This document shows positions 16,467-25,449 of a stretch of 64,000 nucleotides of DNA, in pieces. Origin of the DNA: Nodosilinea sp. FACHB-131. Lineage in GTDB: Bacteria; Cyanobacteriota; Cyanobacteriia; Phormidesmidales; Phormidesmidaceae. The notes below the pieces were generated by a model. It had not been told where the DNA came from. It searched no databases and saw nothing but the letters and a program-made list of their open reading frames with translations. The first letter of the stretch is position 1; the number at the start of each line of letters is the position of its first letter. Made by a program: the position numbers and the translations under genes. Location: NCBI RefSeq assembly GCF_014695395.1, contig NZ_JACJOF010000007.1, forward strand, positions 1 through 64,000, given 5' to 3'.

Positions 16467-17996
16467 CTAGCCCAGGCAGCGAATCGCCTCCAACATGCCT
16501 CGGGCTTTGTTTAGGGTTTCTTGGTACTCTGACTCGGGAACAGAATCGGCCACCAGTCCGGCCCCGGCCTGCACCGCAACGCTATGACCTCCCTCGGGCA
16601 GCGCCCTCACCACCATGGTGCGAATGGTGATGGCGGTATTGAGCTGCCCCTCAAAATCGTAGTAGCCGTAAACCCCAGAGTAGGGGCCGCGGCGGCAGGG
16701 CTCTAGGTCATGGATGATCTGCATGGCGCGAATTTTAGGCGCACCGCTGACGGTGCCTGCTGGAAAGCAGGCCTTGAGTAGATCCCAGGCGGTTTTGCTA
16801 GGGCTGAGGTGGCCTACCACGTTGCTGACGATGTGCATGACGTGGGAGTAGCGCTCAATCACCATCAGCTCGTCGACCTGCACCGTGCCGCTGAGACAGA
16901 CGCGGCCTAGGTCGTTGCGGCCCAGATCAACCAGCATGACGTGCTCGGCCCGCTCCTTGGGATCAGCCAGCAGGTCCTGTTCGTAGGCGGTGTCTTCGGC
17001 GGCAGTTTTGCCTCGCGGGCGGGTGCCGGCAATGGGGCGCACCGTGGCCACGCGGGGCTGGCTAGGGTCGTCGGCCAAGGTAGCCTTGACCATGACTTCG
17101 GGACTAGAGCCAATCAGCTGCCAGTCGTAAAAGTTGAAGTAGCACATGTAGGGGGAGGGGTTGATCTGCCGCAGCGAGCGGTACAGATCAAAGGGGTTGC
17201 CCTCATAGGTGGTATTTAACCGCTGGGAAATCACGACCTGAAAAATGTCTCCAGCCTGGATATGGGCCTTGGCTTGCTCAACGCTGGCGCAGAATTCAGC
17301 CGGGGTGCGATTGCTGGTGTAGTTTACTGGGGCCGCGTCGCGATGGGGCGGGCGCCAAGCCAGGGCAGTCTGGGCCGGGGGGAGCGGCAATGTGAGCTTG
17401 TGGAGTAATTGCTGGACGCGATCGCAGGCCCCCTCGTAGGCCGCCTGCACATCCGTACCGGGGTAGCGCAGGTCGGCGTAGGCCACTGCCCAGATTTTGC
17501 GCTGTACCTGGTCAAAAATCAACAGGCTATCCACCTGCATCCACAGACCGTCGGGCAGGTCGTCGGGGGTGAGGGGGTAAACGGGCACCGTGGGTTCAAT
17601 CCAGCGGATCAGCTCGTAGCCCCAGAAGCCAAACAGGCCGCCAATGCCGGCGGGCAGGGCGGGCAGCTTTACCGGCTGGTAGGGGGCGAGGCAGTCGGCC
17701 AGGGTATCAAAGGGGTTGCCTTGGTGCTCAATCACGGTGCCGTCGCGGTGGGTTTGGCTAGCGCGATCGCCCCGGCTTTCCAGCACCCACAGTGGGTCGC
17801 AGCCCAAAAAGCTGTAGCGGCCCAGGCTTTCGCCCCCCTCTACCGACTCCAGCAAAAAGCTGTAGGGCTGTCCGGCACAGACTTTGTACCAGGCTGACAC
17901 TGGCGTATCGAGATCGGCCAGCCACTCTTGGTATACAGGCACGAAGTTGCCCTGGGTGGCGTAGGTTTGAAACTGCTCAAAGGCTGGAAAAATCAT
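16467..17996 (-). CDS. trpE: Anthranilate synthase component I
   Basis: Chorismate-using enzyme of tryptophan synthesis. The N-terminal domain has YSFLLES (tryptophan-binding LLES motif). The chorismate-binding domain has GDIFQVVISQRL, SPSPYM-like NPSPYMCYF, IAGTRPRGKT, DLGRNDLGRV, FPAGTVSGAPKIRAM and YSGVYGYY. 509 residues from the ATG at 17996; the frame is open to 18092, but that extension would run into the psaD terminator. No glutamine amidotransferase domain is fused, so it should work with a separate TrpG. It lies directly downstream of psaD on the same strand, an arrangement known from Synechocystis. Confidence 0.93.
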   Translation of the reverse strand: MIFPAFEQFQTYATQGNFVPVYQEWLADLDTPVSAWYKVCAGQPYSFLLESVEGGESLGRYSFLGCDPLWVLESRGDRASQTHRDGTVIEHQGNPFDTLADCLAPYQPVKLPALPAGIGGLFGFWGYELIRWIEPTVPVYPLTPDDLPDGLWMQVDSLLIFDQVQRKIWAVAYADLRYPGTDVQAAYEGACDRVQQLLHKLTLPLPPAQTALAWRPPHRDAAPVNYTSNRTPAEFCASVEQAKAHIQAGDIFQVVISQRLNTTYEGNPFDLYRSLRQINPSPYMCYFNFYDWQLIGSSPEVMVKATLADDPSQPRVATVRPIAGTRPRGKTAAEDTAYEQDLLADPKERAEHVMLVDLGRNDLGRVCLSGTVQVDELMVIERYSHVMHIVSNVVGHLSPSKTAWDLLKACFPAGTVSGAPKIRAMQIIHDLEPCRRGPYSGVYGYYDFEGQLNTAITIRTMVVRALPEGGHSVAVQAGAGLVADSVPESEYQETLNKARGMLEAIRCLG

Positions 17997-18090
17997 GGCA
18001 CTTATTCTACAGCGCGAGCGGGGCAGCGCAATGTTCAAAGGCTGGCAGAGGGGGCGATCGCCAACCCAATGGCAAACCAGGCTAGATAGC

Positions 18091-18120
18091 AAAAGGGGCC
18101 TAGCCGCAGCTACGCCCCCT
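18091..18120 (-). terminator. Terminator between psaD and trpE
   Basis: Read leftward, GGGGCGTAGC pairs with GCTAGGCCCC (one mismatch) around a four-base loop and is followed by TTTTGC. It lies about 65 bases after the psaD stop and would separate the abundant psaD message from trpE. Confidence 0.7.
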
Positions 18121-18184
18121 TACAACACAACAGTCACAGTCAGAACTTGGTAGCAATCGGCTCAGCAAACCGAGCCAAAAGGGC

Positions 18185-18613
18185 CTAGACCTCGTAGGTG
18201 GTCTTACCGCTAAACTTGATGGTAGACGGGTCGGGGTTGGCCCCGATGTTGCGTCCGATGCTGCCCACAGCCGCACGTCCTTCGTTCACCTTCTCAGGGA
18301 AGACGCCGTCGGCGGGGTGCAGATACTGGGTTTCACCGTTGGGAAAAACGCGGTAGATCTTGTAGTTTTCGATTCTGGGCTTAAATCTGTTGCGCAGCTG
18401 TCTGCTAAGGGCGAGGCACTGCTCTTTGCGGGCCAGATAAAGAAGGTTATCCCCTTCGTTCATGAAGGCAGCGCCGCCGGTGGGCATTTCAAAAACCTGC
18501 TTCTTGGGGCTGGTCCAGGTAATGGCGTATTTCTCTTCGACCGCAGCCTTGGTGAGGAGACCGCCGGTGCTGCCTCCAAAAATAGGTGTTTGACCTGTTA
18601 GCGATTCAGTCAT
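18185..18613 (-). CDS. psaD: Photosystem I subunit II (PsaD)
   Basis: A 142-residue PsaD with the expected landmarks: [16 protein letters not shown] at the N-terminus, [64 protein letters not shown] and the C-terminal [15 protein letters not shown]. It is a stromal/cytoplasmic-side extrinsic subunit that docks ferredoxin on photosystem I. AGGA sits five bases before the ATG. No sigma-70 promoter could be placed with confidence in the upstream 140 bases. Confidence 0.97.
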   Translation of the reverse strand: MTESLTGQTPIFGGSTGGLLTKAAVEEKYAITWTSPKKQVFEMPTGGAAFMNEGDNLLYLARKEQCLALSRQLRNRFKPRIENYKIYRVFPNGETQYLHPADGVFPEKVNEGRAAVGSIGRNIGANPDPSTIKFSGKTTYEV

Positions 18614-18758
18614 GAAGTCCTATCTCTCAACCGTTTGATGGGCATCGTATCATCGCAAGAGCAGGGGGTAATACCGATTGTTGAGGAAGTGTAACAGTTC
18701 TTCAGGTAAGGGTTGGAAGACTTGATGAATGCGTGGATCCGTTGATGGTGAGGTGTAA

Positions 18759-18816
18759 GGTGCAAGGTTTAGGGTTTAAGGCTTACGGTCGCCCCTTAAA
18801 CCCTGAACCTTGCACC
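18759..18816. repeat. GGGTTTA-type hairpin element, copy 1
   Basis: A 23-base arm at 18759-18781 matches the complement of 18794-18816 at 22 positions; the loop is 12 bases. The arms are built from short units such as AAGGTTTAGGGTTTAAGG. It begins immediately after the SDR stop (on the minus strand) and also has CCTTTTT on its plus-strand side. Similar elements occur at 23063, 31294 and 50555. Confidence 0.7.
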
Positions 18817-18821
18817 CCTTT

Positions 18822-19631
18822 TTAGGCCGACCAGGCTTCCCTGAAGTCTGCGTAGAGGGTGAGACCACCATCGATGTAGAGGGTCTGCCCGGTGATGTAA
18901 GCGGCCTCATCGGAGGCCAGAAACGCTACAGCGGCGGCCATTTCTTCGCTGGTGCCGGCCCGACCCATGGGAATGTGGCTTTCTACCTCAGCTTTTTTGG
19001 CGGGATCGTCGGTCCATTCGTCATTGATGGGGGTGACGGTGGCCCCGGGGCCAATGCCGTTAACTCGAATGCCCTTGGCCGCATATTCCAGGGCCAGAGT
19101 GCGGGTCATGTTGCCCATGCCCCCCTTGCTAATGGAGTAGCTGAGGTACTGGGGTCGGGGAATGATTTCGTGCACGCTAGAAATATTGATGATGCTGCCG
19201 GGCCGGTTGTGGGCCAGCAGGTGCTTAATGGTTTCGCGAGCACATAGGTAAGCACCCCGTAGATTGACTCCTAACACCCAATCGAAGCTGTCGGCCTCAA
19301 GCGCCTCTGAAGGGCTGTCGGCCTGAACGCCAGCGTTGTTGATCAGAATGTCGAGCTGACCAAAGTGATCGATAGACTGCTGCACCAGGGCGATCGCATC
19401 TTCCTCCTTAGAGACATCGCCCTTGAGCAGCAGCGCCTTGACGCCACAGTTCTCAACATCGGCACAGGCTTTTTCCATCGCCTGGCGGCGGGTGTCTTCG
19501 GCCCCATCGCTGTCGCTGCGGTAGTTGATCACAATGTTGCAGCCTTCCTCAGCTAGGCGAACGGCGATCGCCTGGCCAATGCCCGACGAAGCGCCAGTGA
19601 TCAGCGCGGTTTTGCCGACAAGTCCTTTCAT
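18822..19631 (-). CDS. SDR oxidoreductase, glucose 1-dehydrogenase-like
   Basis: A 269-residue classical short-chain dehydrogenase. TGASSGIGQAIA binds the cofactor, NNAG is intact, and the catalytic residues are Ser in NISSVHE and Tyr/Lys in YSISKGG. The end ITGQTLYIDGGLTLY and the HE after SSV resemble Bacillus-type glucose 1-dehydrogenases that oxidise beta-D-glucose with NAD(P). The NYRSDSDGAEDT region after beta2 is compatible with NADP use. Glucose specificity is inference. GGAG is seven bases before the ATG. Confidence 0.85.
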   Translation of the reverse strand: MKGLVGKTALITGASSGIGQAIAVRLAEEGCNIVINYRSDSDGAEDTRRQAMEKACADVENCGVKALLLKGDVSKEEDAIALVQQSIDHFGQLDILINNAGVQADSPSEALEADSFDWVLGVNLRGAYLCARETIKHLLAHNRPGSIINISSVHEIIPRPQYLSYSISKGGMGNMTRTLALEYAAKGIRVNGIGPGATVTPINDEWTDDPAKKAEVESHIPMGRAGTSEEMAAAVAFLASDEAAYITGQTLYIDGGLTLYADFREAWSA

Positions 19632-19814
19632 GGGGTAGCTCCGGAGGATGAAGAATGGGCAGAAAGGGGAAAAGGCTGTGGCCTAGACCAGACAACGGCC
19701 TGCGTCCCTACAATGGATGCGGTGAGCATACTAAAAGGCTGATTTTTGGTATATCCCCCCAGGGGGTTATATCCCTCAGTCCAGCGTGGCTACTACATCT
19801 TAAGGGGGTTGTGC

Positions 19815-20492
19815 ATGTACGTATTGATTGGCGGCGCTGGCATGCTGGGCCTTGACCTGGCTAAAACCCTGTTGGGAGAGGGACACACCGTGGCCGTGGT
19901 CGACCCTGACCCGCTGGCCTGCCAGTATGCCCGCGAAAAGATTGGTGTCATGGCCTTTGAAGGCAGTGCTGTGAATACCACTACTCTGCTGGAGGCAGGC
20001 ATTCGCAAAGCCGACGCGGTGATTGCGGCTCTGCCCGAGGATGCTCTCAACCTGGCGATCGTCACCCTGTCGAAGCACTATGGGGTGCCCCAGACGGTGG
20101 TGCGCATGAGCGATCGCGACTTTGCCGAGCCCTACCAGCTGGCGGGGGCGACTCACACCGTGAGCACCACCGAACTCACCATCAACCGCATTGTGAACGC
20201 TATTGAGTACCCCCAGGTGGAGGCCATGATGCATTTTGAGCAGGGCCAGGTGGAAGTGCTCAAGCTGCCCATTCCGCAGCAGTGCACCATCGTCGGGCGC
20301 ACCGTGGCCGAAATTGCTCAAGATACTCGCTTCCCGGCAGGCACGCTAATCATCGGCTACCAGGCCCATCCCCACGAAGATTTAACCATTCCCAACGGCA
20401 GCACGGTACTTGAGAGCGGGTCGACTATTCTGGCGGTGACCAAGCCCGGTCTGGTGCGACAGATGCTCGATTTCATGGGGCTCTGCTCCTAA
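19815..20492 (+). CDS. TrkA-type RCK protein (potassium-channel/transporter regulatory subunit)
   Basis: A 226-residue protein with an N-terminal Rossmann RCK_N domain (MYVLIGGAGMLG, VVDPDPLAC, then AALPEDALNLAIV) and a C-terminal TrkA_C domain from about residue 140 (VLKLPIPQQCTIVGRTVAEI). RCK proteins bind NAD(H) or nucleotides and gate K+ uptake systems or cation antiporters. No channel or TrkH/KtrB gene is adjacent; its nearest transport gene is the convergent Na+/H+ antiporter. AAGGGGG precedes the ATG at 19815; the frame is open to 19746, but the family start supports 19815. Confidence 0.85.
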   Translation: MYVLIGGAGMLGLDLAKTLLGEGHTVAVVDPDPLACQYAREKIGVMAFEGSAVNTTTLLEAGIRKADAVIAALPEDALNLAIVTLSKHYGVPQTVVRMSDRDFAEPYQLAGATHTVSTTELTINRIVNAIEYPQVEAMMHFEQGQVEVLKLPIPQQCTIVGRTVAEIAQDTRFPAGTLIIGYQAHPHEDLTIPNGSTVLESGSTILAVTKPGLVRQMLDFMGLCS

Positions 20493-20526
20493 GGGCTAGG
20501 GCGCTCGACGACATTGTTCTTTGGGC

Positions 20527-22206
20527 TCAGTCATCTTTGAGGGCAAGCAGCTTTTCGTTGAGGGCTCTCACGTAGGACTGGCTGGTCTCTTCGGATAGCA
20601 ATCCCTTGCGCAGAGCGTCGTTGACGGCCCCCTTCTCCGCTAGATAAAGGCGGCGGCGCAGCCCGTCTAAGTGGCTTTGGTCTTCGAGGCGATCGGCGTC
20701 GTTGAGAGTGCGCTGGTTATAGAAGTCACGCAGGTCGCGATCGGCGCTGGCGATCTGGGCCTGGTAGGCGGCAAACAGCTCTTCGTAGAGATTTTTGGGC
20801 AAACTGCCCGATTGCAGCAGGGCGGCTAGCTCCTGCTGTCCCGCTTTGGCGGCGATCAAATTGAGCTGTAGCGTCTCGAGGTGCTGCCTGGTTGCCGAAG
20901 GGACCGTGAGCCGCAACCGCTTCACCAGCCATGGCAGGGTTAGCCCTTGACCCACCAGTGACACCAACACGGTGCTGAACACTAGGGCAACCACCTGCGA
21001 TCGCCCCGGCAGGTCAGCGGGCAAGCTCAGCGCCAGCGCCATCGACAGCGACCCTTTGACATTGCCTAAAATCAGCACGTGCTGCCAGCGCAGGGGCAGG
21101 GGGCGATCAAAAAAGCTCAGCAGGTACAGCAGTGGGTAGGTCGTCAGAACGCGGCCGGTTTGATAGGCCAGCACCGCAAACAGCGCCGCAGGGATGGTTT
21201 GCAGCAGCACCCCTGGATCGACCTCAATACCCACCAGCAAAAAGATAAAGGTGTTGACCCCAAAGCCCGCATACTCCCAAAAGTTGAGCAGGGTGACCTT
21301 AGTCGAGGCCGAGGTCTGGCGAAAGCCCAGTTCACCAATTACCAGACCGGCGACCACGACGGCGATGGCGCTCGACACGCCGATCTCGTGCCCGATCTGA
21401 AACGTGCCCAGAGATACTGCCACCGTCAGCAAAATGTTGCTGAGCGCATCGTCGAGCTGTTGAAATAGCCCCACACACAGATAACCCAGGCCCAGACCCA
21501 GGATCCCGCCGCCGCCAAAGGCGATAATTGCTTGCTGCAACCCTTCCCACACCGTGAACGAGCCCTGCACGTGAACGGTGGTGATGATGCCCAACAGCAC
21601 TAGGGCCGTGCCGTCGTTAAACAGGCTCTCGCCCTCCACGATGGTGGCCAGTCGAGGGGGTACCGGCACCGTTCTAAAGGCGGCAATGACCGAAACCGTG
21701 TCGGTAATGGTCAAAATCACGCCGATGGCGGCGGCGGTGATGGTTGCCAATCCCAGCCCCCACTGGAGTATGGCGGCGGTAATCATCGCGGCCAGCAGCA
21801 CCCCCGGCCCTGCGATCAAGGCAATTAGCTTAATGGTGCTGCGCAGTCGACTAATATCGGTATTAATGGCTGCTTCAAAAATCAAAATGGGCAGAAACAG
21901 GTTGAGAATGATCTCTGGATTGAGCCCCACTGACCCCGGCAGCACCGATTGAGTAATGCTGAGCCCCGCCAGCACCAGCCCCACCACGTAGGGAATGCGC
22001 AGCCGTCGGGTAATCAGGGCGACCACTGTAGCCATCAGCAGCAGCACGATCAGGGCATTGACCAAGCCAGTAACGTCGCTGGTGGTATTTGCCAGTGCCC
22101 CGGCCTCCAACGGCTCCTCGGCCAGCCACAAACCCATCGCTAACGTTGTACCCATCGGGGCAAATATCCGCAAAACGCCAAAACTCTTACCCATACTAGG
22201 GCCCAT
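20527..22206 (-). CDS. Na+/H+ (cation:proton) antiporter, CPA1/NhaP-like
   Basis: A 559-residue protein with about 12 membrane segments over residues 40-430 and a 130-residue helical cytoplasmic tail. Family marks: LRIPYVVGLVLAGL, FEAAINTDISRLR, TITDTVSVIAAFR (the Asp-containing transport site region), ESLFNDGTALVL and NVKGSLSMALALSLP. It exchanges cytoplasmic Na+ (or Li+/K+) for protons. The start is uncertain among 22206, 22194 and 22155; the first two give a hydrophobic N-terminal extension. It ends 34 bases from the RCK gene end. Confidence 0.87.
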   Translation of the reverse strand: MGPSMGKSFGVLRIFAPMGTTLAMGLWLAEEPLEAGALANTTSDVTGLVNALIVLLLMATVVALITRRLRIPYVVGLVLAGLSITQSVLPGSVGLNPEIILNLFLPILIFEAAINTDISRLRSTIKLIALIAGPGVLLAAMITAAILQWGLGLATITAAAIGVILTITDTVSVIAAFRTVPVPPRLATIVEGESLFNDGTALVLLGIITTVHVQGSFTVWEGLQQAIIAFGGGGILGLGLGYLCVGLFQQLDDALSNILLTVAVSLGTFQIGHEIGVSSAIAVVVAGLVIGELGFRQTSASTKVTLLNFWEYAGFGVNTFIFLLVGIEVDPGVLLQTIPAALFAVLAYQTGRVLTTYPLLYLLSFFDRPLPLRWQHVLILGNVKGSLSMALALSLPADLPGRSQVVALVFSTVLVSLVGQGLTLPWLVKRLRLTVPSATRQHLETLQLNLIAAKAGQQELAALLQSGSLPKNLYEELFAAYQAQIASADRDLRDFYNQRTLNDADRLEDQSHLDGLRRRLYLAEKGAVNDALRKGLLSEETSQSYVRALNEKLLALKDD

Positions 22207-22438
22207 CCTAGGGGGTGAGCTCTACCCTTGCACGACACAAACAAAAATTGCGTGGGGCTCTCTCAGGGAGTCTAGGCCGTAAGATAGGCCCTAGGGGAGT
22301 ACCCATTTAGGCAGGTGTTCCCTATTTATGGGGTCGCTGGTTACACTGGGTTTAGGCAACTGCTGTGGGGCTTGGGTTTCGATCTGATCAGGGCAGGCTG
22401 TTGTTGTCAAGTTGTCTGGGGGTTTTGGAGTTTTGCAG

Positions 22439-23047
22439 ATGAGCGACCAAAATTCGTACGAATTGCTGGGGTTAACTGAAGCCTCAACCTTTGAAGAAAT
22501 TCAGGCGGCCCGCGATCGCCTAGTCGATCACTATGCCGAAGAGCCCAAGCAGCAGGCCGCTGTCGAAGCGGCCTATGACGCCATCCTGATGGAACGCCTG
22601 CGCCTGCGCCAAGAGGGCAAGATCAAGGTGCCCGATCGCATTCGCTTTGCCGAAAACGTACCCGAAACCCCGCCCCTGGCTAAAGCTACCCCCTCCTTGC
22701 CCCGACCCGACTGGCTGAATAGCCTGGTCGACACCCCCAGCCGCGACGACATTCTCTGGCCTGCCGTAACCTATGCAGGGCTAGCCCTGTTGGGTTTCGC
22801 CGCGCCGTCGCTATCGCTGGCGGTAGCCATTGGTGCTGCCATCTACTTTCTCAACCGCAAAGAAAACAAGTTCTGGCGATCGGTGCTGCTCACTATCGGT
22901 GGTCTGGCCGCCGGTCTGGCCCTCGGTATGACCGTAGGGCAGCTGCTCATTCCCCAGGGCGCGCAATTTGCCTGGGCTACCCCTGATGCGATCGCGGCAG
23001 CGGTCACTTGCTTGGCGCTGTGGACGGTCAGCAGCTTCCTGCGCTAG
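22439..23047 (+). CDS. CPP1-like family protein (J-like domain, membrane-bound)
   Basis: A 201-residue protein. The N-terminal 70 residues form a J-domain-like helical bundle without the HPD motif (NSYELLGLTEASTFEEIQAAR). Three or four membrane segments follow from about residue 100. This is the architecture of CPP1/CDF1 (DUF3353), which in plants stabilises protochlorophyllide oxidoreductase and helps protein import. In cyanobacteria it is conserved, with a role in chlorophyll synthesis only inferred. GGAG precedes the ATG at 22439; the nine upstream codons of the frame are not needed. Confidence 0.85.
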   Translation: MSDQNSYELLGLTEASTFEEIQAARDRLVDHYAEEPKQQAAVEAAYDAILMERLRLRQEGKIKVPDRIRFAENVPETPPLAKATPSLPRPDWLNSLVDTPSRDDILWPAVTYAGLALLGFAAPSLSLAVAIGAAIYFLNRKENKFWRSVLLTIGGLAAGLALGMTVGQLLIPQGAQFAWATPDAIAAAVTCLALWTVSSFLR

Positions 23048-23062
23048 CCGTCGGCGATCGTT

Positions 23063-23140
23063 AAGGGTTCGAGGTTTAGGGTATAGGGTGTAAGGCTCAA
23101 GATTTAGCCCTGTACCTTATGCCCAAGGCCTTAGACCTTG
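23063..23140. repeat. GGGTATA-type hairpin element, copy 2
   Basis: The region between the convergent CPP1-like and hppD genes has the left part GAGGTTTAGGGTATAGGGTG and a right part from GCCCTGTACC to TAGACCTTG. They are imperfectly complementary and clearly built from the same units as copies at 18759, 31294 and 50555. Probably also acts as a two-way transcription end. Confidence 0.55.
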
Positions 23141-23158
23141 TTATTCTTTAGCCTCATC

Positions 23159-24265
23159 CTAGGCGAGACTTCCCCGCTTCATCTGCTCCCGCTCAATGGC
23201 CTCGAACAGGGCCTGAAAGTTGCGCTCCCCGAACCCTTGGGCCTGGGCTAGGTCGCCGTTGACCCGCACCACCTGCCGCTGAATCAGCTCAAAAAAGACG
23301 GTGGGAATGCTTAGAAAGGGTTGGGTAAAGGTTTGCAGCAGGCGAGCCTGGGGCAGATGAGGATCCCAATCCACCAAAATTTGCAGTCGGGCAATGGCGG
23401 CTTCCCGCTGGCTGAGCCAATCTGACGGCATATCGCCCTGGGTTTGGTAGCCCGGGCGTTGCCCAAGGGCTTCGTAGTAGCTGTGGGGCACCGGCAAAAA
23501 GCTCACTCCCCCACGGCGCAGTTGCTCTACCGTATGGACGATATCCTCGGTGTGAAGCGCCACGTGCTGAATGCCGCCGCCTCGGTTGTAGTCGAGAAAT
23601 TCCTGTACCTGGGAGTTGGCCGTAGCCGGTTCATTGATGGGGAGCTGGGCGCTGCCTTGAGGATGGGCCAGTACCTGGCTCCGCAGACCCGAGCGGGAGG
23701 TATCAATTGCAAACCGCTGCCGGGGTTGAAAGCCTAGCTGACTGGTGTACCAGGCCACCGCCTGGGCCAGTTCTCCGGTGGGCACGTTGACTACGGCGTG
23801 GTCGATCGCCGTCACCAGGCTGCTGGGGTAAGCTGACTGCTGGCGATCGCAAGGGGCAATGCCCGGCACCCAAACCTCTCCCTGCCAGGTTTCCATCAGG
23901 GTGTGACTCAGAGAGCCCCAGCCCTGAATTTGCCCCCAGCACCCTCGTCCCCAAGCGTCGGTTTGGATGGGCTGGATGACTTTGCCCCCGGCAGCCACCA
24001 CCTGACGCAGAGTTTGATCGAGGTCGGCTACTCGAAGGGCAATATCGCCAATGCCCGGCGGGTGTTGTTGCAAATACTGAGTGACTGTCGAGGGCACAGC
24101 CACAATCAGCAGTGGCACCTGCCCCAGGTAGACTAGGGCCTGGTCTGGGGCCGATTGCTCTGGGGAGGTGTTTGGGCCAGCCCAAACACCTCCCCAGGCA
24201 TGGATAAACCAGTCGCGCCAGAGGGCCACCTCATCCACGTAAAAACTCAGATGGTTGAACTCCAT
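23159..24265 (-). CDS. hppD: 4-hydroxyphenylpyruvate dioxygenase
   Basis: A 368-residue two-domain VOC-fold dioxygenase that turns 4-hydroxyphenylpyruvate into homogentisate, which in cyanobacteria feeds tocopherol synthesis. The iron ligands fit H156 (AIDHAVVNV), H234 (IQHVALHTED) and E326 (TVFFELIQR). The family motifs GGGIQHVALHT and a C-terminal NFQALFEAIEREQ are present. Oddity: codons 23-36 contain a perfect 18-bp inverted repeat (listed separately), encoding GGVWAGPNTSPE, a region where relatives vary. Its upstream neighbour (24516-25313) is a same-strand unknown gene. Confidence 0.9.
   Translation of the reverse strand: MEFNHLSFYVDEVALWRDWFIHAWGGVWAGPNTSPEQSAPDQALVYLGQVPLLIVAVPSTVTQYLQQHPPGIGDIALRVADLDQTLRQVVAAGGKVIQPIQTDAWGRGCWGQIQGWGSLSHTLMETWQGEVWVPGIAPCDRQQSAYPSSLVTAIDHAVVNVPTGELAQAVAWYTSQLGFQPRQRFAIDTSRSGLRSQVLAHPQGSAQLPINEPATANSQVQEFLDYNRGGGIQHVALHTEDIVHTVEQLRRGGVSFLPVPHSYYEALGQRPGYQTQGDMPSDWLSQREAAIARLQILVDWDPHLPQARLLQTFTQPFLSIPTVFFELIQRQVVRVNGDLAQAQGFGERNFQALFEAIEREQMKRGSLA
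24160..24197. repeat. Perfect 18-bp inverted repeat inside the hppD reading frame
   Basis: CTGGGGAGGTGTTTGGGC at 24160-24177 is exactly complementary to 24180-24197, with a two-base centre (CA). It lies in codons 23-36 of hppD and keeps the frame. In mRNA it would form a very stable hairpin near the 5' end. It resembles a palindromic repeat inserted into, and tolerated by, a coding sequence. Confidence 0.75.
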
Positions 24266-24515
24266 AGGGCTATGTCACCGTGCTGATCCCGCTGTTATTG
24301 GAGCACAAACCTACCCCTCCAAGGCTCACCCCTGAGAATATTTTCGTTTAGACACTTAATAACCTGCTGTTTTCAATGCCTTTTTTACAGCTTCAAGGGC
24401 TAGTTTCAGACAGCATTTCTTCCGACCCAATCTCTCACCGCGATCGGCCGGAAGAAACCGCAGTCAGCTTTGACCAAGCAGCAATTTTTTCTAGTTAACC
24501 GCCTGCCGCGCCCAC

Positions 24516-25313
24516 CTAGCCTGCAGCATTCCCCGCCACCGCTATCACCTGATCTTGGTTTTCGGCGGTGTAGCTGTTGGGAGGGTAGCGATCGAGATGG
24601 CGAAAGAGGGCGATGGGCTTTTGTACGCGGCAGGTGTAAAACTCGACAATAATCTCAGCATCCTGACGGAGCACTACTTTGGGAGAAAAGTCTTCAGGGA
24701 TTTTGGTGCGCCACTGCCAGGGAATTTGCTGGGGAGGCGCGGCCACAAAGCGATGGTGCACCCAGCGGGCGTAGCGGTTGAAGCGGCCAAACTCCCGCAC
24801 CTCGCGGGTAAAGATTGAGGCTGCCAGAAAGGATGCCAGCGAACCGTCGCCGTCTATGCCCGCCATCAGGTTGGGTAGGGCTCCCATGGGCCTGGGAACC
24901 TGGTCGGGGGTGGTCACTTTGCTGATCGCGTCGTCTAAATATTCTGTGGTGCTAAGCAGGCCGGGTAGAGCAACGGTAGCGCCCATGCCGCCATTGGCAT
25001 CTTGGCGCAGGTAGGTCACCAGGCGGATGCCAGGGCGTATCCACAGGCCGGGCAGCTTGACTAGAGCTTCAGCCGGGTCAAGGGTACTGACAAACCAGCG
25101 CCCCTCGGTGTTGGGGGCCGGAACGTTGTCCTCGGGCATATCTCCGACTCGAAACAGGTCACCTAGGGCGTTGAGTGAGTCTGGTAGGGGACCATCGTCT
25201 ACCTCTTCTCCGCTGATGCTCGGCTGCTGTTCGTGGGGGGGGAGCACCAGAGTTTCGCGAATAAACTGGCTAACCTTTTGGACCGTAGCTAAGGGATATC
25301 TTTGAAACGACAT
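24516..25313 (-). CDS. Hypothetical protein
   Basis: A 265-residue soluble protein with no signal peptide and no membrane segment. It has a strand-rich middle (WIRPGIRLVTYLRQDANGGMGATVALPG) and an aromatic C-terminal part (RFNRYARWVHHRFV, then QWRTKIPEDFSPKVVLRQDAEIIVEFYTCRV). I do not recognise a family; the normal codon use and full-length open frame support a real gene. It lies upstream of hppD on the same strand, 250 bases away, so co-transcription is possible but not shown. Confidence 0.7.
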   Translation of the reverse strand: MSFQRYPLATVQKVSQFIRETLVLPPHEQQPSISGEEVDDGPLPDSLNALGDLFRVGDMPEDNVPAPNTEGRWFVSTLDPAEALVKLPGLWIRPGIRLVTYLRQDANGGMGATVALPGLLSTTEYLDDAISKVTTPDQVPRPMGALPNLMAGIDGDGSLASFLAASIFTREVREFGRFNRYARWVHHRFVAAPPQQIPWQWRTKIPEDFSPKVVLRQDAEIIVEFYTCRVQKPIALFRHLDRYPPNSYTAENQDQVIAVAGNAAG

Positions 25314-25449
25314 GGATCACCGGGGCGGTGGCTAGGGAGGAGGCGATAGAACCGGCTGGAACGCTGCACCGTTTATAGGTTAAGGATGCCCTGAGGATAC
25401 CCTTTACCCCCAACTCTGAACGGCAGGCCTGCCTAAATCAGGAACATTT

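Noticed and set aside
25422-25433. GGCAGGCCTGCC palindrome downstream of the Gfo/Idh gene
   Set aside because: Only 12 bases, no loop and no T-run; can arise by chance in GC-rich DNA.
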